Shown here piece by piece: positions 6,083 to 12,694 of a stretch of DNA of 13,295 nt. This DNA is from an uncultured Lachnospiraceae bacterium. GTDB lineage: Bacteria; Bacillota; Clostridia; Lachnospirales; Lachnospiraceae. The translations under genes and the position numbers were made by a program. The stretch covers positions 1 to 13,295 of the forward strand of contig CAJUBE010000057.1 in NCBI GenBank assembly GCA_910584725.1, in the 5' to 3' direction. The first letter of the stretch is position 1. Each line of letters starts with the position of its first letter. The notes beneath the pieces are model-generated. The model did not search any database and was not told where the DNA came from. It saw only the letters and a program-made list of their open reading frames with translations.

Positions 6083-7627
6083 ATGGATTTGTTTATTAAA
6101 GTAATCATGCTTGTCATTTTCTTTGGCGTGATGATCGGCATTGGGCTTTACTGCCGTAAGCATGCGACAGATGTAAACGGGTTTGTGCTGGGCGGCAGAA
6201 ATGTGGGACCGTGGCTGACGGCTTTCGCCTACGGAACCAGCTACTTTTCGGCGGTGGTTTTCGTGGGATACGCGGGGCAGTTCGGCTGGAAATACGGCAT
6301 TGCTGCGACATGGGCAGGACTCGGCAACGCCTTTTTGGGGTCGCTGCTTGCCTGGGCGGTGCTGGGGCGCCGCACCCGCATTATGACACAGCATCTGGAC
6401 AGCGCCACCATGCCTCAGTTTTTTGGCGAGCGGTTTGAGAGCAAGCCGTTAAAGCTCGCGGCATCGGCGATTATTTTCATCTTCCTGATTCCCTATACGG
6501 CAAGCCTTTACAACGGGTTGAGCCGGCTTTTCGGTATGGCGTTTGATATCGATTACAGCGTGTGCGTGATCGTTATGGCGGTGCTTACGGGCATTTATGT
6601 CATCGCGGGCGGTTACATGGCGACGGCAATCAACGATTTTATTCAGGGTATTATTATGATCTTCGGCATTGCGGCGGTGGTGGTCGCTGTTTTAAACAGT
6701 CAGGGCGGCTTCCTTGCGGCGCTTGATAAGCTGGCTGCGGTGAGCGACGAGACGGTTTCCGCTGCTCCCGGCGTGTTTAACTCCTTTTTTGGTCCCGATC
6801 CCGTGGGGCTTCTGGGCGTGGTGATCCTCACCAGCCTCGGCACATGGGGACTGCCGCAGATGGTGCAGAAATTCTATGCCATCAAGAGTGAGAGCGCGAT
6901 CAACAAAGGAATGATTATTTCCACTGTATTTGCAACAATCGTTGCAGGCGGCTGTTATTTCCTCGGCGGTTTCGGCAGATTGTTCAGTGATAAGATAGAT
7001 ATCGCGGCAAACGGTTATGATTCGGTGGTACCTACCATGCTTTCGGGACTTCCTACGATTTTGATAGCGGTGGTGGTCATCTTAGTGCTTTCCGCCTCCA
7101 TGTCCACCCTGTCTTCCCTTGTATTGGCATCCAGCTCCACCTTGACGCTGGACTTCATTAAAGGTAATATAATTAAGGAGATGGACGAGAAGAAACAGGT
7201 GAAATGGATGCGTGGGCTTCTGGTGGTGTTCATTGCGATTTCCGTGGTGCTTGCCCTGATCCAATACCGTTCTAACGTCACCTTTATCGCGCAGCTTATG
7301 GGTGTGAGCTGGGGCGCGCTTGCAGGTGCCTTCCTTGCTCCGTTCCTCTACGGTTTGTACTGGAAACGGACGACGAAAGCGGCGTGCTGGGTGAGCTTTT
7401 TGTTCTCCACGGTTGTAATGCTTGCGAACATCTTTTTCCGGTCGAATTTTCCCGCGCTTTTACAGTCCCCGATCAATGCAGGCGCATTCTGTATGCTGGC
7501 AGGGCTGGTGATTGTGCCTGTGGTGAGTATGGTGACGAAGGCGCCCGAGGAGAAAAAGCTTGCGGAGATTTTCTCCTGCTATGACCAGAAGGTGACGGTT
7601 TCGGTGAAAGACTCCATCGGAGAGTGA
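6083..7627 (+). CDS. Sodium:solute symporter (SSS family)
   Basis: This 514-residue membrane protein has about 13 hydrophobic segments, as expected for the SSS family, which couples solute uptake to sodium entry. Features seen are LGGRNVGPWLTAFAYGTSYFS (36-56) after the first segment, the family signature GGYMATAINDFIQG (176-189), GTWGLPQMVQKF (253-264), and a Ser/Thr-rich segment SASMSTLSSLVLASSSTL (337-354) where sodium-site residues lie in characterised relatives. The C-terminus (485-514) is polar and should be cytoplasmic. GAGAAGGAG precedes the ATG. The substrate is unknown: the family carries proline, pantothenate, monocarboxylates and more. Lying between an acid-CoA ligase and iorAB, it most likely moves an organic acid or an aromatic precursor. 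The gap after the ligase is 83 bp with no terminator. Confidence 0.9.
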   Translation: MDLFIKVIMLVIFFGVMIGIGLYCRKHATDVNGFVLGGRNVGPWLTAFAYGTSYFSAVVFVGYAGQFGWKYGIAATWAGLGNAFLGSLLAWAVLGRRTRIMTQHLDSATMPQFFGERFESKPLKLAASAIIFIFLIPYTASLYNGLSRLFGMAFDIDYSVCVIVMAVLTGIYVIAGGYMATAINDFIQGIIMIFGIAAVVVAVLNSQGGFLAALDKLAAVSDETVSAAPGVFNSFFGPDPVGLLGVVILTSLGTWGLPQMVQKFYAIKSESAINKGMIISTVFATIVAGGCYFLGGFGRLFSDKIDIAANGYDSVVPTMLSGLPTILIAVVVILVLSASMSTLSSLVLASSSTLTLDFIKGNIIKEMDEKKQVKWMRGLLVVFIAISVVLALIQYRSNVTFIAQLMGVSWGALAGAFLAPFLYGLYWKRTTKAACWVSFLFSTVVMLANIFFRSNFPALLQSPINAGAFCMLAGLVIVPVVSMVTKAPEEKKLAEIFSCYDQKVTVSVKDSIGE

Positions 7628-7688
7628 GAAGAATTTCTAAAAACTCAGCAGCAGAGGCTGCTTCGTTAAGAAATTCTATGTCTCACTC
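7622..7688. repeat. 67-nt nested hairpin between the symporter gene and iorA
   Basis: GAGTGAGA (7622-7629) pairs with TCTCACTC (7681-7688). Then AGAATTTCT (7630-7638) pairs with AGAAATTCT (7669-7677), with a 3-nt bulge. Inside these, AGCAGC (7647-7652) pairs with GCTGCT (7657-7662). The left arm contains the symporter stop codon. There is no T-run after it, so it is not a standard terminator; it could stabilise mRNA ends or be a mobile palindromic repeat. Confidence 0.7.
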
Positions 7689-7689
7689 A

Positions 7690-7714
7690 GGAGAATGCAA
7701 AAAGCGCATTCTCC
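7690..7714. repeat. Hairpin GGAGAATGC / GCATTCTCC upstream of iorA
   Basis: A perfect 9-bp stem around a 7-nt loop, placed 1 nt after the nested hairpin and followed by GCA. The same GAGAATGC...GCATTCTCCGCA module recurs at 9551-9580 between iorA and iorB, again right after a 67-nt nested hairpin. Confidence 0.75.
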
Positions 7715-7750
7715 GCAATGTAATGTATTGAGAAAGGAACGAATGTACTT

Positions 7751-9478
7751 ATGAAAACATTAATGCTTGGCAACGAGGCGGTTGCCAGAGGTTTGTATGA
7801 AGCGGGGTGCAGTTTTGTGTCCAGCTATCCGGGGACGCCGAGTACGGAGATTACGGAGTGCGTGGCGAAGTATGAGGAGGTTTATGCGGAGTGGGCGCCC
7901 AACGAGAAAGTGGCGCTGGAGGCGGCGTTTGGCGCTTCCCTGCGCGGTGTGCGGAGCTTTTGCGCCATGAAGCATGTGGGCTTAAACGTGGCGGCGGATC
8001 CTCTGTTTACGATTTCCTACACCGGGGTGAACGCGGGGTTGATTATCGGTGTGGCCGACGATGCGGGAATGCACAGTTCCCAGAACGAGCAGGATTCCCG
8101 CCATTATGCGCGGGCGGCGAAGATTCCTATGCTGGAGCCTTCCGATTCGGCGGAGGCGCTTGCCTTTGCGAAGCTCGCCTATGAGCTTTCCGAGAAGTTT
8201 GACACGGCTGTGCTGATGAAGATGTGCACCCGCGTCAGCCATTCCCAGAGCGTTGTGGAGACGGGAGAGCGGGTAGTGCCGGAGCAGAAGAAGTATGAGA
8301 AGAACCCTGCGAAATATATTATGATGCCGGCTTATGCGAAGAAAAAGCATCCCATGGTGGAGGAGCGCACGAAGGCGCTGACCGCATGGGCGGAGACGGC
8401 CGAGATCAACCGGATTGAGCCGGGACAGGATACTTCCGTGGGTATTATCACTTCCTCCACCTGCTACCAGTATGTGAAGGAGGCATTCGGCGATACATAC
8501 CCCGTTTTAAAGTTTGGCATGATCTGGCCTATGCCCGAGCAGAAGATCAAAGACTTTGCAGCCACGGTAGATCAACTGGTGGTGGTGGAGGAGCTGGACG
8601 GTTTTATTGAGGCGCAATGCAGGAACCTCGGGCTTTCTGTATCGGGGAAAGACAGGTTTACCGAAATCGGAGAGTTAAGCCAGAATCAGGTGAAGGAGAA
8701 GCTCGGGGGTACGGTGCAGACGGGAGAGAAGCTGTCTGAGGAGATCCCGGCAAGGCCGCCCGTGATGTGTGCGGGCTGCCCTCACAGAAGCCTTTTCTAT
8801 GTGCTGAAAAAATTGAACTTAACTGTACTTGGAGATATCGGGTGTTATACATTGGGCGCGGTGGCGCCGCTTAACGCGATTGACACGACGGTCTGCATGG
8901 GCGCGTCCGTCTCCGGGCTTCACGGTTTTGTGAAGGCGGGCGACGAGGAGAGCGCGGGCAAAACGGTGGCGGTGATCGGTGATTCCACCTTTATCCATTC
9001 CGGCGTGACGGGGCTCATCAATATTGCTTATAACGAATCCAATTCTACGGTGATTATCCTAGATAATTCGATTACGGGCATGACGGGGCACCAGCAGAAC
9101 CCGACGACGGGCTATAACCTGAAAGGCGACCCCTGTACGAAGATTGATCTGGAGAGCCTGTGCCATGCGGTGGGTATCAAGCGGGTGAAAGTGGTAGACC
9201 CCTACGATATGGAAACCAGTCAGACGGTGATCAAGGAGGAGCTTGCGGCGAAGGAGCCTTCGGTGATCATTTCCCGCCGTCCCTGCGCGCTGCTCAAATA
9301 TGTGAAGCATCCGGGACCGATCTGTTCCGATCCCGAGAAGTGCAAGGGTTGTAAGGCGTGCATGAATATCGGCTGTCCGGCGATCAGCATGGTGGACGGC
9401 AAAGCGGTCATCGACGAGACGCTCTGCGTGGGCTGCGGGGTCTGCGAGCAGCTCTGTAAGTTTGGGGCACTAGCGTGA
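7751..9478 (+). CDS. iorA: Indolepyruvate:ferredoxin oxidoreductase, alpha subunit
   Basis: This 575-residue subunit carries the thiamine-diphosphate (TPP) and iron-sulfur parts of the cytosolic enzyme that converts aryl-2-oxoacids (indolepyruvate, phenylpyruvate, hydroxyphenylpyruvate) plus CoA to arylacetyl-CoA, CO2 and reduced ferredoxin. The N-terminal pyrimidine-binding part shows SSYPGTPSTE (24-33). The TPP half has MCAGCPHRS (339-347), GDIGCYTLG (361-369) and GDST...LDNS (410-440). The C-terminus has two [4Fe-4S] ferredoxin motifs, C531/C534/C537/C542 followed by Pro, and C559/C562/C565/C569; the first uses the CX2CX2CX4CP spacing seen in IorA. The length is near the usual size. An AAAGGA lies about 12 nt from the ATG, a rather long spacing. 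iorB follows, but only after a 220-bp gap filled with hairpins. Confidence 0.95.
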   Translation: MKTLMLGNEAVARGLYEAGCSFVSSYPGTPSTEITECVAKYEEVYAEWAPNEKVALEAAFGASLRGVRSFCAMKHVGLNVAADPLFTISYTGVNAGLIIGVADDAGMHSSQNEQDSRHYARAAKIPMLEPSDSAEALAFAKLAYELSEKFDTAVLMKMCTRVSHSQSVVETGERVVPEQKKYEKNPAKYIMMPAYAKKKHPMVEERTKALTAWAETAEINRIEPGQDTSVGIITSSTCYQYVKEAFGDTYPVLKFGMIWPMPEQKIKDFAATVDQLVVVEELDGFIEAQCRNLGLSVSGKDRFTEIGELSQNQVKEKLGGTVQTGEKLSEEIPARPPVMCAGCPHRSLFYVLKKLNLTVLGDIGCYTLGAVAPLNAIDTTVCMGASVSGLHGFVKAGDEESAGKTVAVIGDSTFIHSGVTGLINIAYNESNSTVIILDNSITGMTGHQQNPTTGYNLKGDPCTKIDLESLCHAVGIKRVKVVDPYDMETSQTVIKEELAAKEPSVIISRRPCALLKYVKHPGPICSDPEKCKGCKACMNIGCPAISMVDGKAVIDETLCVGCGVCEQLCKFGALA

Positions 9479-9627
9479 GAAATGCGAAAAGTACTTCTAA
9501 AGACGTCCCGCCATTGGACGGGACGCCAAGAAGTACTAAGTTTCGCATAAGAGAATGCCTGAAATACGGCATTCTCCGCACAGATTTGAGATTCCGCTAT
9601 GCGGAATCATGGAGGTTAGCGTGAGAA
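9471..9627. repeat. 11-bp direct repeats flanking the palindromic insert between iorA and iorB
   Basis: TAGCGTGAGAA occurs exactly at 9471-9481 and again at 9617-9627. The first copy contains the iorA stop codon (TGA, 9476-9478). Between them lies the run of strong hairpins at 9482-9608. Perfect short direct repeats bounding a palindromic block look like a target-site duplication from an insertion. Removing one repeat and the block would leave about 74 bp between iorA and iorB. Confidence 0.6.
9482..9608. repeat. Triple-hairpin palindromic block in the iorA-iorB gap
   Basis: The first, 67-nt structure has ATGCGAAA (9482-9489) pairing with TTTCGCAT (9541-9548), AGTACTTCT (9490-9498) with AGAAGTACT (9529-9537), and CGTCCCG (9504-9510) with CGGGACG (9519-9525). 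Then GAGAATGCC (9551-9559) pairs with GGCATTCTC (9568-9576). Last, GATTCCGC (9590-9597) pairs with GCGGAATC (9601-9608) over a 3-nt loop. None is followed by a T-run. It may change the balance of iorA to iorB mRNA, or be a MITE-like insertion. Confidence 0.75.
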
Positions 9628-9698
9628 GAAAAATGAAGATATCTTACAAGACAAAGAGGGATATCGAGGGATAAAATGGCTCTGACATGGAGGAAAGT

Positions 9699-10271
9699 AT
9701 GGAAACAAAAAATATGATGATCGTGGGCGTGGGCGGACAGGGGACGTTACTTGCAAGCAAACTTCTGGGGCGTCTGCTTCTCACAAAAGGATTTGACGTA
9801 AAGGTCAGCGAGGTGCACGGCATGAGCCAGCGCGGTGGCAGCGTGGTCACCTATGTGCGCTGGGGCGACAGGGTCTGCTCGCCCATTATCGACAAGGGGC
9901 AGGCGGACTTCATCCTCTCCTTTGAACTTCTGGAAGCGGCGCGCTACACGGAATTTTTAAAGTCTGGCGGCAGAATCATTGTGAACAGCCAGCAGATTAA
10001 CCCGATGCCGGTGATTGCCGGCGCGGCGGCGTACCCGGAGAATCTGGCGGAGAAGATGGCAGCTCTGGATGCCGAGGTAGATGCCTTTGACGCGCTCTCT
10101 TTAGCGGAGGAGGCGGGGAGCAGCAAGGCGGTGAATCTGGTGCTGCTGGGCAGGCTTGCAAAACACTTCGACTTTACGGACGAGGAGTGGATGGACGCGA
10201 TCGAGCAGAGCGTGCCGCCGAAATTCTTAGAGATGAATAAAAAAGCGTTTGAGGCGGGGAGGAGTGCCTGA
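9699..10271 (+). CDS. iorB: Indolepyruvate:ferredoxin oxidoreductase, beta subunit
   Basis: This 190-residue subunit is the gamma-type domain of the 2-oxoacid:ferredoxin oxidoreductase and forms the active complex with IorA. It starts with a nucleotide-binding-like GVGGQG (10-15) and has the family block EVHGMSQRGGSVV (38-50) and a later NLVLLGRL (146-153). ATG 9699 is preferred over the in-frame ATG at 9687 because GGAGGAAAGT sits directly before 9699 and overlaps the first codons of the longer form. The earlier start has only a weak GAGGG about 20 nt away. The length is typical. The usual close or overlapping iorA-iorB junction is replaced here by a hairpin-rich spacer, so iorB translation is probably independent. 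It ends 35 bp before paaK with no terminator. Confidence 0.93.
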   Translation: METKNMMIVGVGGQGTLLASKLLGRLLLTKGFDVKVSEVHGMSQRGGSVVTYVRWGDRVCSPIIDKGQADFILSFELLEAARYTEFLKSGGRIIVNSQQINPMPVIAGAAAYPENLAEKMAALDAEVDAFDALSLAEEAGSSKAVNLVLLGRLAKHFDFTDEEWMDAIEQSVPPKFLEMNKKAFEAGRSA

Positions 10272-10306
10272 CGCATGAAAAGTGAAATAATATAAAGGAG
10301 GAAGGT

Positions 10307-11605
10307 ATGGAACGGTATTACCAGAAAGAAATTGAGACTGCGGACAGGGAGCAGATTCTCGCATGGCAGAATGAGCGGCTGGTGAAACAGGTGCGCCATG
10401 TGTGGGACAATGTGCCCTACTATCGGAAAAAGATGGAAGAGAAAGGGGTTGCGCCAGAGGATATCCAGAGCGTGGAAGACTTACATAAGCTGCCCTTCCT
10501 GACGAAAGATGATTTACGGGAGGCTTATCCTTATGGTTTGTTGGCGATGCCGCTTAAGGACTGTGTGCGTATTCAGTCTACATCCGGCACGACGGGACGC
10601 CGGGTCGTTGCTTTTTATACCCAGCATGATTTGGATTTGTGGGAGGACTGCTGCGCCCGCGCCATTACGGCGGCAGGCGGTACCAACGAGGACGTCTGCC
10701 ACGTCTGCTACGGCTACGGGCTCTTTACAGGAGGCCCGGGTCTAAACGGCGGCAGCCATAAGGTAGGGTGCCTGACGCTTCCCATGTCCTCCGGCAATAC
10801 GGACAGGCAGTTACAGTTTATGGTGGATCTGGAAGCGACGATTTTGTGCTGTACGCCGTCTTATGCCGCGTTTCTGGCGGAGAGCATCCATGAGCGCGGG
10901 CTGCGGGACAAGATTAAACTGAAAGCGGGTATCTTCGGCGCGGAAGCGTGGAGTGAGGAGATGCGTCAGGATATTCAGGATAAGCTGGGTATCAAGGCAT
11001 ACGATATTTACGGGCTGACGGAGACAAGCGGTCCCGGTGTGGCATTTGAGTGCAGCGAGCAGACAGGTATGCACATTAATGAAGACCATTTTATTGCGGA
11101 GATCATTGATCCCGATACGGGGGAGGTGCTTCCCGAGGGCAGCAAGGGCGAGCTGGTATTTACGGCGATTACCAAGGAGGCGTTCCCGCTGCTGCGTTAC
11201 CGCACGAGGGATATCTGTATCCTTTCCAGAAAGAAATGCTCCTGCGGCCGCACCCATGTGAAGATGAGTAAGCCCATGGGCAGAAGCGACGACATGCTGA
11301 TCGTGAAGGGCGTCAACGTATTCCCGTCCCAGATCGAGACGGTGCTTTTAGAGCAGGGGTATCCTGCAAACTATCAGATTATCGTGGATCGTGTCAATAA
11401 CTCCGACACGATTGAGGTCATGGTGGAGATGACGCCTGAGAACTTCTCCGACAATCTCGGTAAGATCACGGAGATGGAGAAAGGGCTTGTATCGGCTCTC
11501 AAGGCAATGCTTGGCATCTACGCGAAGGTGCGTCTGGTGGCGCCCAAGTCCATCACGAGAAGCGAGGGCAAGGCTGTGCGCGTGATCGACAAGCGGAAAA
11601 TTTAA
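10307..11605 (+). CDS. paaK: Phenylacetate-CoA ligase
   Basis: This 432-residue adenylate-forming enzyme is of normal PaaK length and joins phenylacetate (or indole-/hydroxyphenylacetate) to CoA with ATP going to AMP. Motifs are STSGTTGRR (91-99, phosphate loop), YGLTET (235-240), LLRYRTRD (295-302), CSCGRTH (311-317), GRSDDMLIVKGVNVFP (325-340) and a C-terminal RSEGKAVRV (418-426) with the likely catalytic Lys422. A strong AAAGGAGG lies at 10294-10301. It follows iorB closely, an arrangement common in anaerobes and archaea that ferment aromatic amino acids. In that setting the ligase is thought by some to run backwards, converting arylacetyl-CoA, AMP and pyrophosphate to arylacetate and ATP. 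The sequence itself cannot show direction. Indolepyruvate-, phenylpyruvate- and hydroxyphenylpyruvate-derived acids are all possible substrates. Confidence 0.94.
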   Translation: MERYYQKEIETADREQILAWQNERLVKQVRHVWDNVPYYRKKMEEKGVAPEDIQSVEDLHKLPFLTKDDLREAYPYGLLAMPLKDCVRIQSTSGTTGRRVVAFYTQHDLDLWEDCCARAITAAGGTNEDVCHVCYGYGLFTGGPGLNGGSHKVGCLTLPMSSGNTDRQLQFMVDLEATILCCTPSYAAFLAESIHERGLRDKIKLKAGIFGAEAWSEEMRQDIQDKLGIKAYDIYGLTETSGPGVAFECSEQTGMHINEDHFIAEIIDPDTGEVLPEGSKGELVFTAITKEAFPLLRYRTRDICILSRKKCSCGRTHVKMSKPMGRSDDMLIVKGVNVFPSQIETVLLEQGYPANYQIIVDRVNNSDTIEVMVEMTPENFSDNLGKITEMEKGLVSALKAMLGIYAKVRLVAPKSITRSEGKAVRVIDKRKI

Positions 11606-11621
11606 GAAGGGGGACAAACAT

Positions 11622-12053
11622 ATGACAATACCTCAGATTTCTGTATTTCTGGAAAATAAAGCGGGACAGCTTGCGGACATTACCCATATTCTCTCGGAGA
11701 ATGAGGTAAACATGCGGGCGCTCAATATCGCGGAGACAGCGGACTACGGTGTTCTGCGCCTGATCGTGGACGACGCGTCCAAGGCATCCGCCATTCTTTT
11801 GGAGCACGGCTTCATCCTGACCATGACGCCGGTTGTGGGCGTGGCGGTTCCCGATACGCCCGGGGGCTTGAGCAAAGTGCTCGGCGTTATCTCCGAAGCC
11901 GGGATGGACGTGGAATATATGTACTCCGTGTTCGGGCAGAAGGACGGGCAGGCGTGCATGATCTTCCGCGTGGCGGATACGGACGGACTGGCTGCGGTTC
12001 TCGACAAGGCTGGGATCGGCACCATCGGGGGAGAAGATTTGGGGCTTCACTGA
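11622..12053 (+). CDS. Tandem ACT-domain protein
   Basis: This 143-residue protein consists of two ACT ligand-binding domains and little else: the first about residues 3-68 (QISVFLENKAGQLADIT), the second about 70-138 (VVGVAVPDTPGGLSKVLGVI). Both carry the NKxG/DTPGG-type turn where ACT domains bind amino acids or related ligands. There is no DNA-binding or enzymatic domain, so it is more likely a small-molecule sensor that works on another protein. It lies 16 bp after paaK behind an AAGGGGG site, making it the last gene of the cluster; double-ACT proteins are often found next to paaK. Phenylalanine, tyrosine, tryptophan or an aryl acid are reasonable ligand candidates. What it acts on is unknown; PaaK or IorAB are natural guesses. 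Confidence 0.88.
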   Translation: MTIPQISVFLENKAGQLADITHILSENEVNMRALNIAETADYGVLRLIVDDASKASAILLEHGFILTMTPVVGVAVPDTPGGLSKVLGVISEAGMDVEYMYSVFGQKDGQACMIFRVADTDGLAAVLDKAGIGTIGGEDLGLH

Positions 12054-12122
12054 GCGCCGAGCGCATAACAGTCCAGCTTGTTGTACACAAAATGTTCCAA
12101 GGACCAAATATCTGAAAAAGTG

Positions 12123-12151
12123 TTGACAAACGAAACATTTTCATTTACATT
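12123..12151 (+). promoter_or_regulatory. Promoter of the tyrS leader
   Basis: A perfect TTGACA (12123-12128), a 17-bp spacer and TACATT (12146-12151) form a good sigma-A promoter some 70 bp past the ACT gene and directly ahead of the T-box leader. No intrinsic terminator was found between the ACT stop codon and this promoter, so some readthrough from the upstream cluster into tyrS is possible. Confidence 0.7.
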
Positions 12152-12184
12152 ATAAGGCAGTAAAACAATATATCACACAATATG

Positions 12185-12482
12185 ACAGGCGTTGAAGAGA
12201 ACAAGTAGTGGATCGGGAAACGGACAGAAAGCAGCCGGCAGATGAGAGGCGCGCGGGAACTTTTCCATGAATACATCTCGGAGCTTCACGGCAGAACGGC
12301 AGGCATACAGCCTAGTAGGTCGCGACGGAGGAATGCACGTTACAGCAGGAGGGTATTGTCAGTTTAGAATATCACATGTTATTCTATGACTGTACCCAGT
12401 GAGGCAGCCGGTGTGAGCCGTCTGTGAAATTAGGTGGTAACACGAGTTCAACCCTCGTCCTGATAATCGGGACGGGGGTTTC
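12185..12482 (+). promoter_or_regulatory. Tyrosine-specific T-box leader with attenuator
   Basis: T-box leaders bind uncharged tRNA and let transcription continue when charging falls. The Stem I region has GAACAAGTAG near its start and TGAATACATCTCGGAG at its 3' side. The specifier is TAC (12272-12274) followed by the usual A, a tyrosine codon. The T-box sequence is AGGTGGTAACACG (12432-12444), whose TGGT would pair with the ACCA end of a tRNA with discriminator A, as tRNA-Tyr has. The attenuator hairpin is CCCTCGTCC / GGGACGGGGG (12452-12478), followed by only a short T-run (TTTC). tyrS downstream agrees with the specifier. Confidence 0.92.
12452..12482 (+). terminator. T-box attenuator (terminator) hairpin
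   Basis: The stem CCC-T-CGTCC pairs with GGACG-G-GGG across a short loop holding TGATAATC. The left side overlaps the ACGAG...ACCCTCGT part that the antiterminator would use. The T-run after it is only three to four bases, so termination may be leaky or helped by the structured element that follows. Confidence 0.75.
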
Positions 12483-12491
12483 ATGTTGTGT

Positions 12492-12666
12492 GCGAATAAG
12501 CAGAGTCAGAAGTTTTGTGAAGCAGGCGCCGTGCTTGCACGAGCGAATGGTTCGCAAGACTTATGACGAGGCGCAAGACGTCCGGGGGACGTCTGCTTTG
12601 CGCGGACCGACGTGGAACGTAGACCGCGAGTGAGGAATGCGAAGCATTTCGAGCCTGCTTATTCGC
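12492..12666 (+). repeat. 175-nt multi-hairpin element between the tyrS attenuator and tyrS
   Basis: An outer 11-bp stem GCGAATAAGCA (12492-12502) / TGCTTATTCGC (12656-12666) encloses at least four hairpins: AAGTTTTGTGAA / TTCGCAAGACTT (12 pairs, two of them U-G wobbles in plus-strand RNA), AGACGTCC / GGACGTCT extended by GCGCAA / TTGCGC, CGCGG / CCGCG around ACGTggaACGT, and GGAATGC / GCATTTC. It occupies the space between the attenuator and the tyrS ribosome binding site, so it is part of the tyrS 5' leader in readthrough transcripts. It matches no T-box part that I know of. It could be a mobile palindromic repeat or a separate structured RNA. Confidence 0.7.
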
Positions 12667-12694
12667 GTGTACGATGAAGAAAGGAGACAATCAA

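Noticed and set aside
9482..9548. iorA-downstream hairpin as an intrinsic terminator
   Set aside because: The stem is strong but no T-run follows, and iorB must be made with iorA; it is better described as a repeat or structured RNA.
9621..9674. 17-codon frame starting GTG (MRRKMKISYK...) with GGAGG five bases upstream, ahead of iorB
   Set aside because: The start signal is good, so a leader peptide is possible. However, it is very short, has no regulatory amino-acid run, and overlaps the direct repeat copy, so chance is the simpler explanation.
12424..12633. Plus-strand frame of 69 codons over the T-box and following element
   Set aside because: It runs through the attenuator and multi-hairpin RNA, has no ribosome binding site, and its translation has no recognisable features.
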